A DNA stretch of 64,000 nucleotides from Ampullaceana balthica (lineage: Eukaryota; Mollusca; Gastropoda; Lymnaeidae), in NCBI GenBank assembly GCA_944989445.1, contig CALYLW010000168.1, positions 186,001 through 250,000 of the forward strand, written 5' to 3'. The notes under the pieces were generated by a model. That model ran no database searches. It was not told the origin of the DNA and saw only the letters and a program-made list of their open reading frames with translations. Positions 34,979 through 47,196 of this stretch are shown here, piece by piece (position 1 is the first letter of the stretch; every line of letters begins with the position of its first letter). A program made the translations under genes and the position numbers.

Positions 34979-35405
34979 AGTACATAAATGACGTCACGCG
35001 ATATTTTCCAATTTTTACCCCCTCCCCGTTGTCACACGTCCTCACAAAAAGTTAGGCCACCCCTCGAATGTGACGTCATAAAGTTTTGCCCCCACCCCTT
35101 TAAAAGCCGTATTTCCTATTTGAAAATGAGCATTTTTTAAATCACTTTATTTAAGTATGTATTTAGTGTAAGGCTGAACTCTAATATCATAAGAAGCGTG
35201 AGGCCATTTAAAATGTCATTAAATAAATAATAAGCAATCAAATATTTAAGTGGAACTTTTATTTAATTAAAGTTCCCCGTTTTGATGTGACGTAACAGCT
35301 CTAAAACACCACTCTCCCTCTTCTAACAGATCGTCACAAATGCGTGCCACCCCCAACCCCCATTTTTTCTTTTAAAGGTGCGTGAAGTCATTTAAGGACG
35401 CCCCG
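34979..35405. mobile_element. CRE-ended MITE, copy 3 (diverged)
   Basis: Left part GTACATAAATGACGTCACGC and right part TCATTTAAGGACGCCCC match the other copies; the outermost left bases are decayed. The interior keeps CTATTTGAAAATGAGCAT and AATATTTAAGTGGAACTTT. Confidence 0.82.
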
Positions 35406-35589
35406 TTCTAGACGTAGATATCAACCTCTTTCAGAATATATCATTCTGACACTGTGTACAAAAGATGGGGAAACATTTGAACATCATCGGATTTTTCAAA
35501 ACATGTTAAAGACTTAACATACGAAAATTATTTGCGTTTGCTATTGGCTATAGACAATAGGTCATGTATAACACATCCTGCTAGTTGTT

Positions 35590-36575
35590 ACATTCCATGT
35601 AGTCGATATTCCACTCTCTGTAATCGATATCCCACTCCAAGTAGTCAATATCCCCCTCCCTGTAATCGATACCCCACTCCCTGTAATCAATACCCCCACA
35701 CCCTGTAGTCGATATCTCACTCCATGTAGTCGATACCCCACTCCATGTAGTCGATATCACACTACATGTAGTCGATATCCCACTCCCTGTAATCGATACC
35801 CCACTCCCTGTAATCGATACCCCCACGCCCTGTAGTCGATATCTCACTCCATGTAGTCGATACCCCACTCCATGTAGTCGATACCCCACTCCACGTAGTC
35901 GATATCACACTCCATGTAGTCGATATCCCACTCCATGTAGTCGATATCCCACTCCATGTAATCGATACCCCACTCCCTGTAATCAATACCCCTACGCCCT
36001 GTAGTCGATATCTCACTCCATGTAGTCGATACCCCACTCCATGCAGTCGATATCACACTCCATGTAGTCGATATCACACTCCATGTAGTCGATACCCCAC
36101 TCCATGTAGTCGATATCACACTCCATGTAGTCGATATCCCACTCCATGTAGTCGATACCCCACTCCGTGTAGTCGATATCACACCCCATGTTGTCGATAC
36201 CCCACTCCATGTAGTCGATATCCCACTCCTTGTAGTCGATACCCCACTCCATGTAGTCGATACCCCCACGCCCTGTAGTCGATACCCCACTCCATGTAGT
36301 CGATATCCCACTCCATGTAGTCGATATCACACTCCATGTAGTCGATATCCCACTCCTTGTAGTTGATACCCCACTCCATGTAGTCGATACCCCCACGCCC
36401 TGTAGTCGATACCCACTCCATGTAGTCGATATCCCACTCCATGAAGTCGATATCCCACTCCATGTAGTCGATACCCCACTCCATGTAGTCGATACCCCAC
36501 TCCATGTAGTCGATATCCCACTCCATGTAGTCCGATACCCCACTCCATGTAGTCCGATACCCCACCATGCTAGAA
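35590..36575. repeat. Minisatellite, 21 bp unit, about 46 copies
   Basis: The unit CACTCCATGTAGTCGATATC plus C (or ACC) repeats, with interspersed CCACGCCCTGTAGTCGATA variants about every 130-250 bp. As 21 is a multiple of three, up to three - frames stay open for 70-176 codons with a seven-residue period. They are not genes. Confidence 0.97.
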
Positions 36576-38049
36576 CGCCTACCTCTTTGGTTAGGCATGC
36601 AATTGACAGGTTGACATCAGATCTAGGTCAACCGTTCCAGGTTGTGTAACAGTACGTTGTTAGGGACAACAGTTGCCAAACATTTTGTTTGCGTGTTACG
36701 GTCCGACAGTTTTATTGATGTGTGCTATTTTCTTTTTGGGAAGTGTTACATTCTGAGCATCCACCACATTAAATTGTGTGTTGCAACTAAGTAAACGGGT
36801 AAGATTAATCATTTCTTTTTTCAATTCCAAAATGTCTCTGGTTTTCCTCCTTTAAGCGTATAATTTTTTTTTAACTTTAAAGTCGGTGTTTAAAAGTTTG
36901 CCTAGAGATTTAGGCCTACGTTGCTAAGGAACGCAACAACGAAACAAAAATTAAAACAACTGTTAAGTTGATGAATGTAATTAATTTATTTTCGTATCAT
37001 CATTTCCCATTAAAGGAAAATTAATTTGAATTTAATCAGAAACATTTTTTAAAATACAATCCCGTTCTCATAACACATTCCGATCGATAGGATATTGGGC
37101 CGAGTGTCAGTGCGTTGGTAAAGGCAAAGTTACCCAGCCGTATTAAAATTGGAACAAATCCCAGATCTTTAGAAGTTTAGGTCCATATAAAATCAACTGA
37201 TATGCGCAAAATATTTGTCAAGTTGGTCTATCTTTCTAAAGCGAACGCTAACTATTCGTGCCAGCCTTTTACTTACATATATGCACAAACGGGGTGGGAA
37301 AGTGTGTGTGTGAAGGGGGGTAGGATTTCAAAAGGATTTTAAAAATAACTACCTTTAAGGGGTAAAAAAACATGCAATTTCTTCCCCACCCCTACCCCGA
37401 ATTGGCTCGATTTCTGCCAGTAGGCCTGCGCTCTAAGCCAAACAATCAAAATAGCAATAGTCAACTCTACTAGTCCGTCTCTCTCTTTTGTCTTGTACGC
37501 ATGACCGGGTTTTTACACAGCGCAGATAGGGAGCAACGCCAATTTTGAAATCGACCATATCAATAGGCTATTGATTTACAACTATTCTATCAATACATCT
37601 TTCCATACTCTTAAAATTTTGTCATTCACGTAGAGCGAATCTCTGGGGGCCTTTTGAAAGACTGGAAACGTGATTATTTGGCGGAAACTTGAGACAGTTT
37701 GAGGGGGGGGGTAACGAGTAGTAACGACTGGATTCAATAGCGAGAGTTGTCAATGGTGGCCTTAGATTTGAACAGAAGGTATCAGTCAGACATTTTTAAA
37801 TTTAAGCCATACAGGCATACAGGTTCGATAAATATATTGGACAAATCTATACAAGTTTTGTTTTTTTCAACTCACTGTAAAATATTTAGCTGCTATTGTT
37901 TTCAGAAAAATACAAACTTTTAGAAACATGTAAATGAAGGTCTCACAGACTATAACCCCAGACATCTTTGTTGTAGATCAAACAGTTCCCACTGAACTAC
38001 CAAAAAACATCTTTGTTATAGATCAAATAGTAACCTTTGAACTTGGGGT
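36576..38049. other. Intergenic DNA, no gene recognised
   Basis: No exon, RNA or transposon terminus seen. Near 37960-38040 a phrase with CATCTTTGTT and TAGATCAAA is present twice. Confidence 0.45.
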
Positions 38050-38820
38050 GGTTTCAAGATGGGATAATTTCAAGATAGGATAGTTTCAAGATAGGATAGT
38101 TTCAAGATGGGATAATTTCAAGATAGGATAGTTTCAAGATGGGATAGTTTCAAGATGGGATAATTTCAAGATAGGATAGTTTCAAGATAGGATAGTTTCA
38201 AGATAGGATAGTTTCAAGATGGGATAGTTTCAAGATGGGATAGTTTCAAGATGGGATAGTTTCAAGATGGGATAGTTTCAAGATGGGATAATTTGAAGAT
38301 GGGATAGTTTCAAGATGGGATAGTTTCAAGATGGGATAATTTCAAGATGGGATAGTTTCAAGATGGGATAGTTTCAAGATGGGATAATTTCAAGATGGGA
38401 TAGTTTCAAGATGGGATAGTTTCAAGATGGGATAATTTCAAGATGGGATAGTTTCAAGATGGGATAATTTCAAGATGGGATAGTTTCAAGATGGGATAAT
38501 TTGAAGATGGGATAGTTTCAAGATGGGATAGTTTCAAGATGGGATAATTTCAAGATGGGATAGTTTCAAGATAGGATAGTTTCAAGATGGGATAGTTTCA
38601 AGATGGGATAATTTCAAGATGGGATAGTTTCAAGATGGGATAGTTTCAAGATGGGATAATTTCAAGATGGGATAGTTTCAAGATGGGATAATTTCAAGAT
38701 GGGATAGTTTCAAGATGGGATAATTTCAAGATGGGATAGTTTCAAGATGGGAGAGTTTCAAGATGCGATAGTTTCAAGATGGGATAGTTTCAAGATGGGA
38801 TAGTTTCAAAATGGGTTAGT
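38050..38820. repeat. Minisatellite, 16 bp unit, about 48 copies
   Basis: The unit GTTTCAAGATGGGATA repeats, with ATAGT and ATAAT junction variants in mixed order and AGATAGG variants concentrated before 38215. Confidence 0.97.
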
Positions 38821-39659
38821 TTCAAAATTTGTTGTTTTCAATTAAGATGCGTATGCCTGACGCAAAAAACAAACAAAAACATGCTAAGATTAGGCAGGTA
38901 ACATTTTCTTTTAAAGCAAATTTCAAACATTTCACTCCAGTTGAACTGTGTCAACAAAAGTTATCAACGTCTCTGCTGTTTCTGCAAGTAACACTGTACT
39001 TTACTGTAAGAACCGGTTTGCACTCGCAAAGTGGTGAAAATATAATTAGGAAAAAGAAGAAGAAACTAGGAAGCTAAATGCAGTGAAAATTGAGATTAGA
39101 ACACATTCGACCAAGAAGTAAATAGAAAGCCTCAAAATCGCAAAATTAACGTATTCGATTTTGTATTTTAACAAATGGATTCGGATCATGTACGCAAGTT
39201 CTTACTGGAAACATTGGATGAAACACGTCAGATTTATACAAGATGTCGGGAACATTAGAGGCGGTGCCCCGGGGATTTCCCCACCTCTAAACAACACAAA
39301 AGATTCCTGAAAGTGGACAACTAAAGGTCACGGGTCAAAGGGAAATTTTGAGATGCCATAAGGCAGATACCAGGAGCGTAGCCACGTGTTTCGGAGCCCG
39401 TTTGATGTTTTGACGCCCTCTCAATAAAATTCCTTCCCCACTCCCTCAAGTCAACCTTGATAACCCATTGCAAGTACTCTGTTACCAGGCGGTTGAGAGC
39501 CTGGCTGATAGCTTGTTGTTGATAGTCGAATGAGCAAAAACACTACAGACTCTCGTGAAGTTGGTCAAAGCGGAAAATCTTTCTTTTTTTTAAAAACATA
39601 CTTTTTTAAATTATTGATCGGGTGTAGAGATTAACATGTTTAAAATAACCCATGGACCG
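38821..39659. other. Intergenic DNA, no gene recognised
   Basis: An 82-codon + frame at 38829-39077 has no recognisable domain. Confidence 0.4.
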
Positions 39660-39887
39660 CACTGTTCCCTCTAAGGTTCATTGGTCAGTGCGCGTGCAAA
39701 ATAAGAAGCTCGTGTGCAAAGCTGCACGGCATCACATTTTCGTGCAAGATATTACACCCCACAAGAACAGAGATTAATACACGTATTGTATTTATGAAAA
39801 CTTGATGCGCGGCAATTCTAAACTACTGCACGGCGTCGGTTAGATATCTGCACGGCCACGCAGCCAAGTAGTTTAAAGAGAACGTTG
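39660..39887. mobile_element. Non-autonomous hAT element, GTTCCCTCTAA family, copy 4
   Basis: Left end CACTGTTCCCTCTAAGG, right end AAAGAGAACGTTG. The interior GCGGCAATTCTAAACTACTG and CACGGCCACGCAGCC match copies 1 and 2. CCCAT occurs near both ends, but no clean 8 bp duplication is visible. It lies 145 bp upstream of the TMEM45-like start codon. Confidence 0.82.
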
Positions 39888-40032
39888 CCCATTGGTTATG
39901 TTAAATCACATAAGACCATGAACGTTGACCATTTTCATTTATTGAATGTATTTCTTAATTTTCCCCCCAAAACAGTTGCGTGGTGCAAGGAGCTAGTAAA
40001 CCACACTTAATGGTTTGACACAAGCCAGCACC

Positions 40033-40294
40033 ATGGGGGACTTGAAAGGACACGCCATTCCCGGAAGCTTCTTCATTTTTCTTGGAATTTGGTGGGCTGT
40101 GGGCTGCCTCAGAAATTTTCTTTGGGCCAGGAAAAATGGACGCAGCTTCAAGTCGTCAGCCACTTATGGATTTACTTGTTTCCAGGGGCGCATCGGTCGA
40201 ATTCCCATTGAAGGATTCGTTAAGATTATTGTCTCTGCTGGGGGGTTGCTGGGAGAGCTGTTGGCCCACCTGCCTGTTCCGCCCATGGGAATCG
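40033..40294 (+). CDS. TMEM45: TMEM45-like exon 1
   Basis: ATG to donor G|GTAAGT, 262 bases, ends in phase 1. Encodes the first membrane segment and the conserved GHAIPG motif. A splice-acceptor-like CCAAAACAG at 39967-39975 suggests an upstream non-coding exon. Confidence 0.9.
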
Positions 40295-43200
40295 GTAAGT
40301 TCTCTTTTTATTTTTTTTATGTCATGAAAAAATAATTTTTTGAATGTTGTTAAGATTTTCTTTTATAATGGATATTAATACTAATTTATGTATAACGTTA
40401 GTTGGACCTGTGCAATGAGCTGTACAAAGTATGGATAATGAACTGTACAAAGTATGGATAATGAACTGTACAAAGTATGGATAATGAGCTGTACAAAGTA
40501 TGGACAATGAACTGTACAAAGTATGGATAATGAACTGTACAAAGTATGGATAATGAGCTGTACAAAGTATGGATAATGAGCTGTACAAGTGCAAAAAATT
40601 AACCATGAGCTGTACAAAGAAAGAACAATTAGCTGTACAAATTATGGATGATGAACTGTACAAAGTATGGATAATGAACTGTACAAAGTATGGATAATGA
40701 ACTGTACAAAATGTATGGATAATGAACTGTATAAATTTTGGATAATGAACTATACAAAGTATGGATAATGAACTGTACAAATTATGGATAATGAGCTGTA
40801 CAAATTATGGATAGTGAGCTGTACAAGTGCAAAAAATGAACCATAAGCTGTACAAAGAAAGAACCATGAGCTGTACAAAGTTACTTAATGAGCTTTAATT
40901 TACTATAATACCCCCCCCCACCTTTTACACACAGACCCAGAAGACTAAGCTCAAACTGATAGATGCATGTCATGGTTCCCGTGTGAAAGCTAAGATAACT
41001 GAAGTCTCGGGTGTCTAATTCATGGTGTGCGAAAAGTTGCCTTTATCTTTCAACATTTAAGGGTTTTGGCTATAAATATAATTTTCTACGGCTTAACCTC
41101 CGGCGGTGTTTTTGTTTGTTGCAGATTTTTTTCTCCCTAACCGAAATGACCGGTAAAAGTGTGGCGTCAGACGAAGACTTAACAGTCTATAATGAGCAGT
41201 CTCAGAATATGTGGCTTTTGAGATCAGATAATTGTTTCTTTGACACATCGTGCATCGCGGAGTCATTATTGATTCAAGTGTTTGAAGTGAATTTTTCTGT
41301 TTCTTTCGCAAGAGACAACACAAACCGATACTTCCTATACGTCAGCAGGACTGTCAAACCGATACTTCCCCATACGTCTGCAGGACTGTCAAACCGATAC
41401 TTCCTATAAGTCTGCTGGACTGTCAAACCGATAATTCCTATACGTCAGCAGGACTGTCAAGCCGATAATTCCTATAAATCAGCAGGACTGTCAAACCGAT
41501 ACTTCCTATGCGTCAGCAGGACTGTCAAACCGATGCTTCCTATCCGTCTGCTGGACTGTCGGAAACCTGTAAAATTCCTTCGATGGACTCCCAGTACCGC
41601 TTTCATTGGTCATTTGTGCTACATAGATAATACATTATGATACAAGTACAACATGGGTAATAAATTTCAGAGTTGTGTCCAGGGCCGCTTTAGAATTTAT
41701 CTGAACTACTAGCTAAACTACAGTTGTACGTATGAACTACTAGCTAAGCTACAGTTGTACGTATGACCTAGTAGCTAAACTACAGTTGTACGTATGAACT
41801 AGTAGCTAAACCATTGTTGTACGTATGAACAATTAGCTAAACCATTGTTGTACGTATGAACTAGTAGCTAAACTACTGTTGTACGTATGAACTAGTATAA
41901 AACCATTGTTGTACGTATGAACTAGTAGCTAAACTACTGTTGTACGTATGAACTAGTAGCTAAACCATTGTTGTACGTATGAACTAGTAGCTAAACCATT
42001 GTTGTACGTATGAACTAGTAGCTAAACCATTGTTGTACGTATGAACTAGTAGCTAAACTACTGTTGTACGTATGAACTAATAGCTAAACCATTGTTGTAC
42101 GTATGAACTAGTAGCTAAACTACTGTTGTACGTATGAACTAGTAGCTAAACTACTGTTGTACGTATGAACTAGTAGCTAAACTACTGTTGTACGTATGAA
42201 CTAGTAGCTAAACTACTGTTGTACGTATATCAAGTATGAATCTTTATTCCACTGATTATTATGTGCCAGGTACAGCTCCTACTCCTAACTCAACAAAGTT
42301 TCTGTCTTTCTTCAGTTCAACACGCAACAATGTACCTGTTCTTCTTCCTGTCCGGTGTAGTGGACGTGTCCCTCCACTACGGCCTGCCGCTACCCCACGG
42401 GGCGGATTACGTCTCGCTGGTTCTGGCTCTGGTCGTTGAGGGCCTTTTGTTTCTGAGTCACGTCCATGGACGGACGCTACTAGACATTCATGTCCACATG
42501 CTTTTGGTCTACGTCATCTTCGCTACGGCCATCGTCATTGCTTTAGAGATCAGGTAAGAAGAATCCATTTCAACTGCGTTAAGAAATGTGACCTAAGGAT
42601 CAGACAAGGAATGTACGTTCCATGTCCACCAAGAGTTGTCTCTAGGAAAGTTCAGGTGTTACATAAATTGCCAAATTATTCTCTCTTTTTTTCTTCTTCT
42701 TTTTTTTTAACGTCGAAATGTATGTTTCTACTTCAGGATAAATCTTTTCTATGCGCCGTTTGTTAAGTACCAATGAATAAAAACCACCCACATACCTGTT
42801 TCACACCTGCACACACATCTCAATGTCTTGTACGTACCAGGGATAACAGTATAATTTGAGTGAATTAACGTTATTTAAATAAAACAAACCCGTAAAAACA
42901 AAGTTTTTGACTATATATCCCTTATATATGAGACATAACTAAAAGTATTGATTATGTTCAAACGCGACAAACTTTTACAGACTGAATCTGTCTTAACTCC
43001 CCTTTGCTTTATAACCCCGGGGGCGGAAGGGAGAGGGGAAAGGTCTGGTCACCGATCGCTGGACCGAGCTCAGCGGAACACGTAAAATGTAAAAAAAAAG
43101 CACGCCGGTACATCGACGGATGGCGTCAACGCGCGAACTGAACTGTCACATGAAAAAAAAACAATAACAAACTATGAAATTTAATTACATACGTTGTATA

Positions 43201-46200
43201 GAGATAAACTAAAAATGCATTAATTTAATTACGGTACGTTTGATCGATCTGAAATTTTGATACAATGCATTGTTAGGTGACACGAGTCTATGTGCCAAAT
43301 TTCAGCTCGATGGCATCACGGGAAGTGGGTTATTTTTTTCAACTTTTGTTGACAACGAACGACAGAGAGAGAGACTGCGGGGAAGTTAATATAAGGGATG
43401 TAATAAAAGATGTGACTGAACATATAACCGAAACTGTCTTGTGTTTGTCGTAAACACGTGAGATATGCATGATTTCTCCGTGGGTGAATGTCGTCATGTA
43501 GTCTGGTAGTAGTGGTATTAAATTATGGAGACCTATAAAGTTATAAAGTCATTTCTTATACAGCCTATACAGCTCACGGCCTTGATTGTTGAATAGGCTT
43601 ATTTTATCTTATCTATTACAAGCGCTTCTTCTACACAGAAAATTAATGCACCGTACGCTTATTCGTGGTTTATGTACTGTCTTGAATTTTTATTAGTCAG
43701 TTAAATGTTGATACGACAGTGTGTTGCTTTTCCTGGTTGATCCGTCGAGAAGGGGTGGCCTCTACGGGGCTCGGGGGACGAGTAGGGTCGCGGACCTGAC
43801 CGCGACCCGAAACCGACAACTCCTGGCAAGCCATTCCGAAGTCCGATATGTTAGGTGTTAGGTGCTAGTCACATATGATTACAGTTGCTGTACGGATCTT
43901 AGGCAAAGCATCTTAAATGCTATGTCGATGATGAAAACCAAAGTACCCGTTGGGGGTCGGGTTACTCCGAAGCATCCGGTCCGTCCCCCTTATTTTTTTT
44001 ACTAGCAACGCCATTGAGCGGTGCCGGTTTAGGGCCAGGAGCGCCGGTACGGATTAGCAAAAGGTACCGCGAAGAACGCAGCGGACGCCAGCTCTGAGGA
44101 AACCTTCCAGCGGGGGTCACACCCTAGGTAGGTCACTGATGATCCCCCGCACTGCGGCAGTCGGTCCTAACTATTTGAGACTCGTGTGCTTTGCCGGGGT
44201 GGCGCCAAAGTGGTAGCGGGTCGATGTAGGGCGTAGGGAATTCCACACCTCCTTGTGAGGTCAATTTAGTGGGAGGCTTTTTTCGACTTTCGACCGCTCC
44301 GGGGGGATGGTTCCTCAGCTGCAGACAGCTGAGGGGATCTTTCGGGAAGAGCGCAGGCTCGGGACTGCTGATTTTCTTCCACATGTAGGATTACGGTTGA
44401 TCAGGCAACTCACTCCATGCCCAAATTCCAGGCGGGAAGAACGAGAATTTGTATGTATTTGTTCTTGCATATACGGAATCAGAAAAGTGTTTTATCCCTA
44501 TGTCTAACAGAGGGTTGTAATAGATTATCTTTGTGTTGTATTTCCAAGAGTATTGTTGTAATCAATTTTCCAAGAAAGTCATAGCTCTGAAAATCTTTTA
44601 AATTTACGAGAATCAATTTAACATTTCCTCTTTGTCCAAACAGGTTCAGCCATTCATCGATTCTCGGCATGGCCAGAGCTTATCTCACAATGCTACAAGG
44701 AAGCTGGTTTTGGGCCGTGGGCGTTATCTTATACGGACACGGGCTGCCAAATACGGCGTGGGAACTAGATGGCCACGAGGTGCAGATGCAAGCGACTATT
44801 TATTTTAGGTGACGTCTGCATTAAATTTATTTTAATTAACGAGTGGGTTGAAGGTGGGCGGTTCGGGGTGGGACATAAGCTTTATAGTCTTGTGGGGTTT
44901 TATATTCTGGCTTCCTCCAACTTTAATAAGCCTATTATTCTTCCCAGTGATGCATAGTTCCATTATTTTTCCTATAGTCTAGCAACTTATACATAATGTA
45001 AACTTTAAAAAAACAAACAAACAAACAAAACAAACAAGCAAACAAACAAATAAACAAACAAGTAACAAAAACTCGAATGAGTATTTAAACGCAATTTCCA
45101 ACAAAGAATTTCCGATTTTTTTAATTCAAGGGGAATCATTCTAGATTACATTTAAAGTCGATTCAAATAAGTAATTCTGAAACTAAACACAATATGACGT
45201 CATATCCCCTCATGCTGCGTCACACCAAGAATGTGTCAATATTATGCGCACCACATAACAGTCTAACATTAGCATTCACAATGCGGGAAAACCCCATTAA
45301 CTATCAGTCTAGATGACATTAAAAGTCATTTCAAATCAATAATTCTGAAACTAAACAAAACAATTGCTTTCTATAAATTGCTTGTAAAATTAAAGGAGTC
45401 TAACGCATTATTAATCTTAGAAATATTCGTTCTCCAACATTGTTCTAAATATTATTAGCTATTGCTTGGCATTTGTTTCAACCCGATGTTATGGTTGGCG
45501 AGAAATTGACAAAATACTGATATTTTTTAGTTGTTTTTTTTTAATAATATTTTTTAAAATAAATTTTTCAGGAAATCCAGTAAACCTTTTCGTTATTTGT
45601 TTTTGGCCGTTGCACATCGTTGGGACCTCCTTAGCATATTTGCAAAAGACCCGAATGATCTGGTATGGTTCAGGAGGAGTCGCATGTGCAAACTCGAAGA
45701 GTGCACAGACATTTCAAATGTATAAACGCAGTTCCCAAGGGAAATATCGTTTAAAAGCCGTAGCATGCACGTGACGCCACTTTATCTATATAAGTTTTAA
45801 AATGCTTGATTCAAGTACAGCATACATGAAATCTAAACACCCTATAATAAAGCTTAGACAGAACATACACTCCTTCATAATACAGTGTACACAAAACGTA
45901 CACTGTTGCATAATACAGCGTATATTAATACAACCTCATAATACAGAGTCACATCCAATACTATACTCTCATTTTAGAGACCCCCCTGTACTGGGGACTC
46001 GTAAAAAGGGAGTGCCAAAGTTGTATCGATTTAGCAGCGTAACATTAATAAAATAACTTTACACGAATCTTACAGTCAAGAGTAAAGATACGCGATAATT
46101 AAATTCCAAGGGAGGTAGGCGTGAATTCTGTTTAATCTTAAGCCTGGAAGAGTAGGCTCCCGCAATTTTCATGGATATTTTCAAAAGTCAAATATACTAT

Positions 46201-47196
46201 AAATGTTCACTCATGACGCAGGAGTTTTACTCTTTGTGGATAATTAATTTTATCCATCGGACATGAATCTAGTGCTGAAATGGATGACACTAAACTAATC
46301 AACTGTTTCTCTAACCGAAAAGCGTGCAGGGTTCGAATTGAAAAGAATCGTTAGATAATCTGAAATGTGCAAATTGTATTTTTATTTGTTATAGGGCTGT
46401 CCATAAGTGAAGTCACGCAACTAGTCACGCATTTGCGACGATGTGGAAGGGTGTGTTTTAAAAATGTGACGTCATATCAAAAACGCGAAACTTTAAATAA
46501 AAGTTCCACTAAAATATTTGATTGCTTAAAATTGATTTAAGGACATTTTGAATGGCTTCACACATGTTACGATATTATGGTGCAGACTTACACTAAATAC
46601 ATATTTAAATGACAAAAATAGTAATTTGCAACATGCTTATTGTCAATTAGAAAATACGGCTTTAACGGGGGAGGGGGGGTCAAGGCTTTGTGGTGTCATA
46701 TTGGGGGATGGGTCTAAGGTTTTGTGATGAGGGGGTGTTAAAAATCAGCCAAAATCGCGTGACGTCATTTATGGACGGGCCCCCTAACAAATTTAGACAA
46801 TATATTCTTTATAATCCCCAATAATTTTTAAAGAAGGGCTTATTTTTTTTAGGCCCTGAAATATTTCAATACATACAGTTACACCAATACAGTCATTGGA
46901 ATTGTGCAATTAGCTATGCTCAAAAATGTATTCAATAAGTTGATCAATCAATAATGTTTTTTTAAATATTTTTTTACAGCTGGCACTGTGGTGTACATAT
47001 GGTTCTCCTTTTACTGCTTACCTTGATCTTGTCCTGCTTCTATCGAAGATCCGGAACTTTGGTTGCTGTAGAAAAGATAGGACACAATTATCTCAACAGC
47101 GATGGGGGCGAACAGCTGTATAGCATTTTACCTAAAGAAGACAAAGAAATCCTAGAAAGCGATGATGAATTTGAGACAGATTTAAGAACTCACTGA
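40033..47196 (+). CDS. TMEM45: TMEM45-family membrane protein, four coding exons
   Basis: Joined exons 40033-40294, 42316-42553, 44644-44808 and 46980-47196 give 882 bases, 293 residues plus stop. The N-terminus (GDLKGHAIPGSFFIFLGIWW) and the segments QHATMYLFF, HVHGR, LLDIHVHMLL, LQGSWFWAVG and SWHCG are typical of the TMEM45/DUF716 family; vertebrate members are about 275 residues. Several hydrophobic segments predict a multi-pass membrane protein; the tail is acidic (EILESDDEFE). The start has a good context (ACCATGG). The three introns are about 2.0, 2.1 and 2.2 kb and full of repeats. Function in this organism cannot be read from the sequence. Confidence 0.93.
40414..40890. repeat. Minisatellite in intron 1, 23 bp unit, ~20 copies
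   Basis: GAACTGTACAAAGTATGGAT plus AAT repeats with AATTATGG and GAGCTG variants and one diverged internal unit (GTGCAAAAAATTAACCATGA) that itself occurs twice. Confidence 0.95.
41326..41565. repeat. Minisatellite in intron 1, 34 bp unit, ~7 copies
   Basis: CGATACTTCCTATACGTCAG plus CAGGACTGTCAAAC, with AATTCC and GTCTGC variants. Confidence 0.93.
41695..42230. repeat. Minisatellite in intron 1, 31 bp unit, ~17 copies
   Basis: GTATGAACTAGTAGCTAAAC plus CATTGTTGTAC, with ACTACTG and ACCATTG subtypes. It ends only 86 bp before the exon 2 acceptor. Confidence 0.96.
42316..42553 (+). CDS. TMEM45: TMEM45-like exon 2
   Basis: Acceptor CTTTCTTCAG, donor AG|GTAAGA, 238 bases. The first codon is completed by the last G of exon 1. 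Encodes the QHATMYLFF and HVHGR motifs and about three membrane segments. Confidence 0.93.
42875..43403 (+). repeat. 470 bp repeat family, copy in intron 2
   Basis: Starts with AAAGTTTTTGACTATATATC then CCTTATATATGAGACATAAC and ends GTTAATATAAGGGATGTAAT. Compared with the array copies both ends carry the matching change CCCTTATA/TATAAGGG instead of CCTTTAT/ATAAAGG. The middle contains a C/G-rich stretch not found in the other copies (about 43010-43100). Confidence 0.85.
43597..43650 (-). pseudogene. Antisense LINE/SINE 3' tail remnant
   Basis: TTATTTTATCTTATCTA and CGCTTCTTCTACACAGAA are the reverse complement of the AGATAA tail and GAAGGAGCG segment shared by the LINE and SINE. Confidence 0.65.
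43735..44387. other. GC-rich segment of unknown origin in intron 2
   Basis: About 650 bp clearly richer in G and C than everything around it, with CTCCTGGCAAGCCATTCCGA, CAGCTGCAGACAGCTG and C/G-runs. A - frame of 83 codons is open at 44133-44384, but I recognise no protein. It adjoins an antisense LINE fragment and may be a retroelement 5' or 3' region. Confidence 0.5.
44388..44570 (-). pseudogene. Antisense LINE ORF 3' fragment in intron 2
   Basis: The reverse complement matches positions 55340-55510 of the LINE, including AATACAACACAAAGATAA and GCAAGAACAAA, with point changes and small indels. It ends about 75 bp before exon 3. Confidence 0.88.
44644..44808 (+). CDS. TMEM45: TMEM45-like exon 3
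   Basis: Acceptor TTGTCCAAACAG, donor AG|GTGACG (weaker but GT), 165 bases. Encodes MLQGSWFWAVG, one of the best conserved family motifs. Confidence 0.9.
   Translation, partial: VQPFIDSRHGQSLSHNATRKLVLGRGRYLIRTRAAKYGVGTRWPRGADASDYLF
45008..45068. repeat. (AAAC)n-rich simple repeat in intron 3
   Basis: Runs of AAAC and AAACAAAC with AAGC and AAAT variants. Confidence 0.9.
46393..46784. mobile_element. CRE-ended MITE, copy 4, in intron 3
   Basis: Left AGGGCTGTCCATAAGTGAAG, right TGACGTCATTTATGGACGGG plus CCCCC. The interior matches copy 2 (G-run orientation). It ends 195 bp before exon 4. The 3 bp duplication is not clear here. Confidence 0.83.
46980..47196 (+). CDS. TMEM45: TMEM45-like exon 4, with stop
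   Basis: Acceptor TTTTTTTACAG, 217 bases, stop TGA at 47194-47196. Encodes the last membrane segment (MVLLLLLTLILSCFY) and a 45-residue hydrophilic tail. Confidence 0.92.

Noticed and set aside
35581..36598. Several overlapping - frames with a seven-residue period
   Set aside because: All are readings of the 21 bp array; three frames being open at once shows that this is a composition effect.
43735..43770. Similarity to the start of 18S rRNA (CCTGGTTGATCC)
   Set aside because: Only 12 bases agree and the next bases diverge, so there is no rRNA gene.
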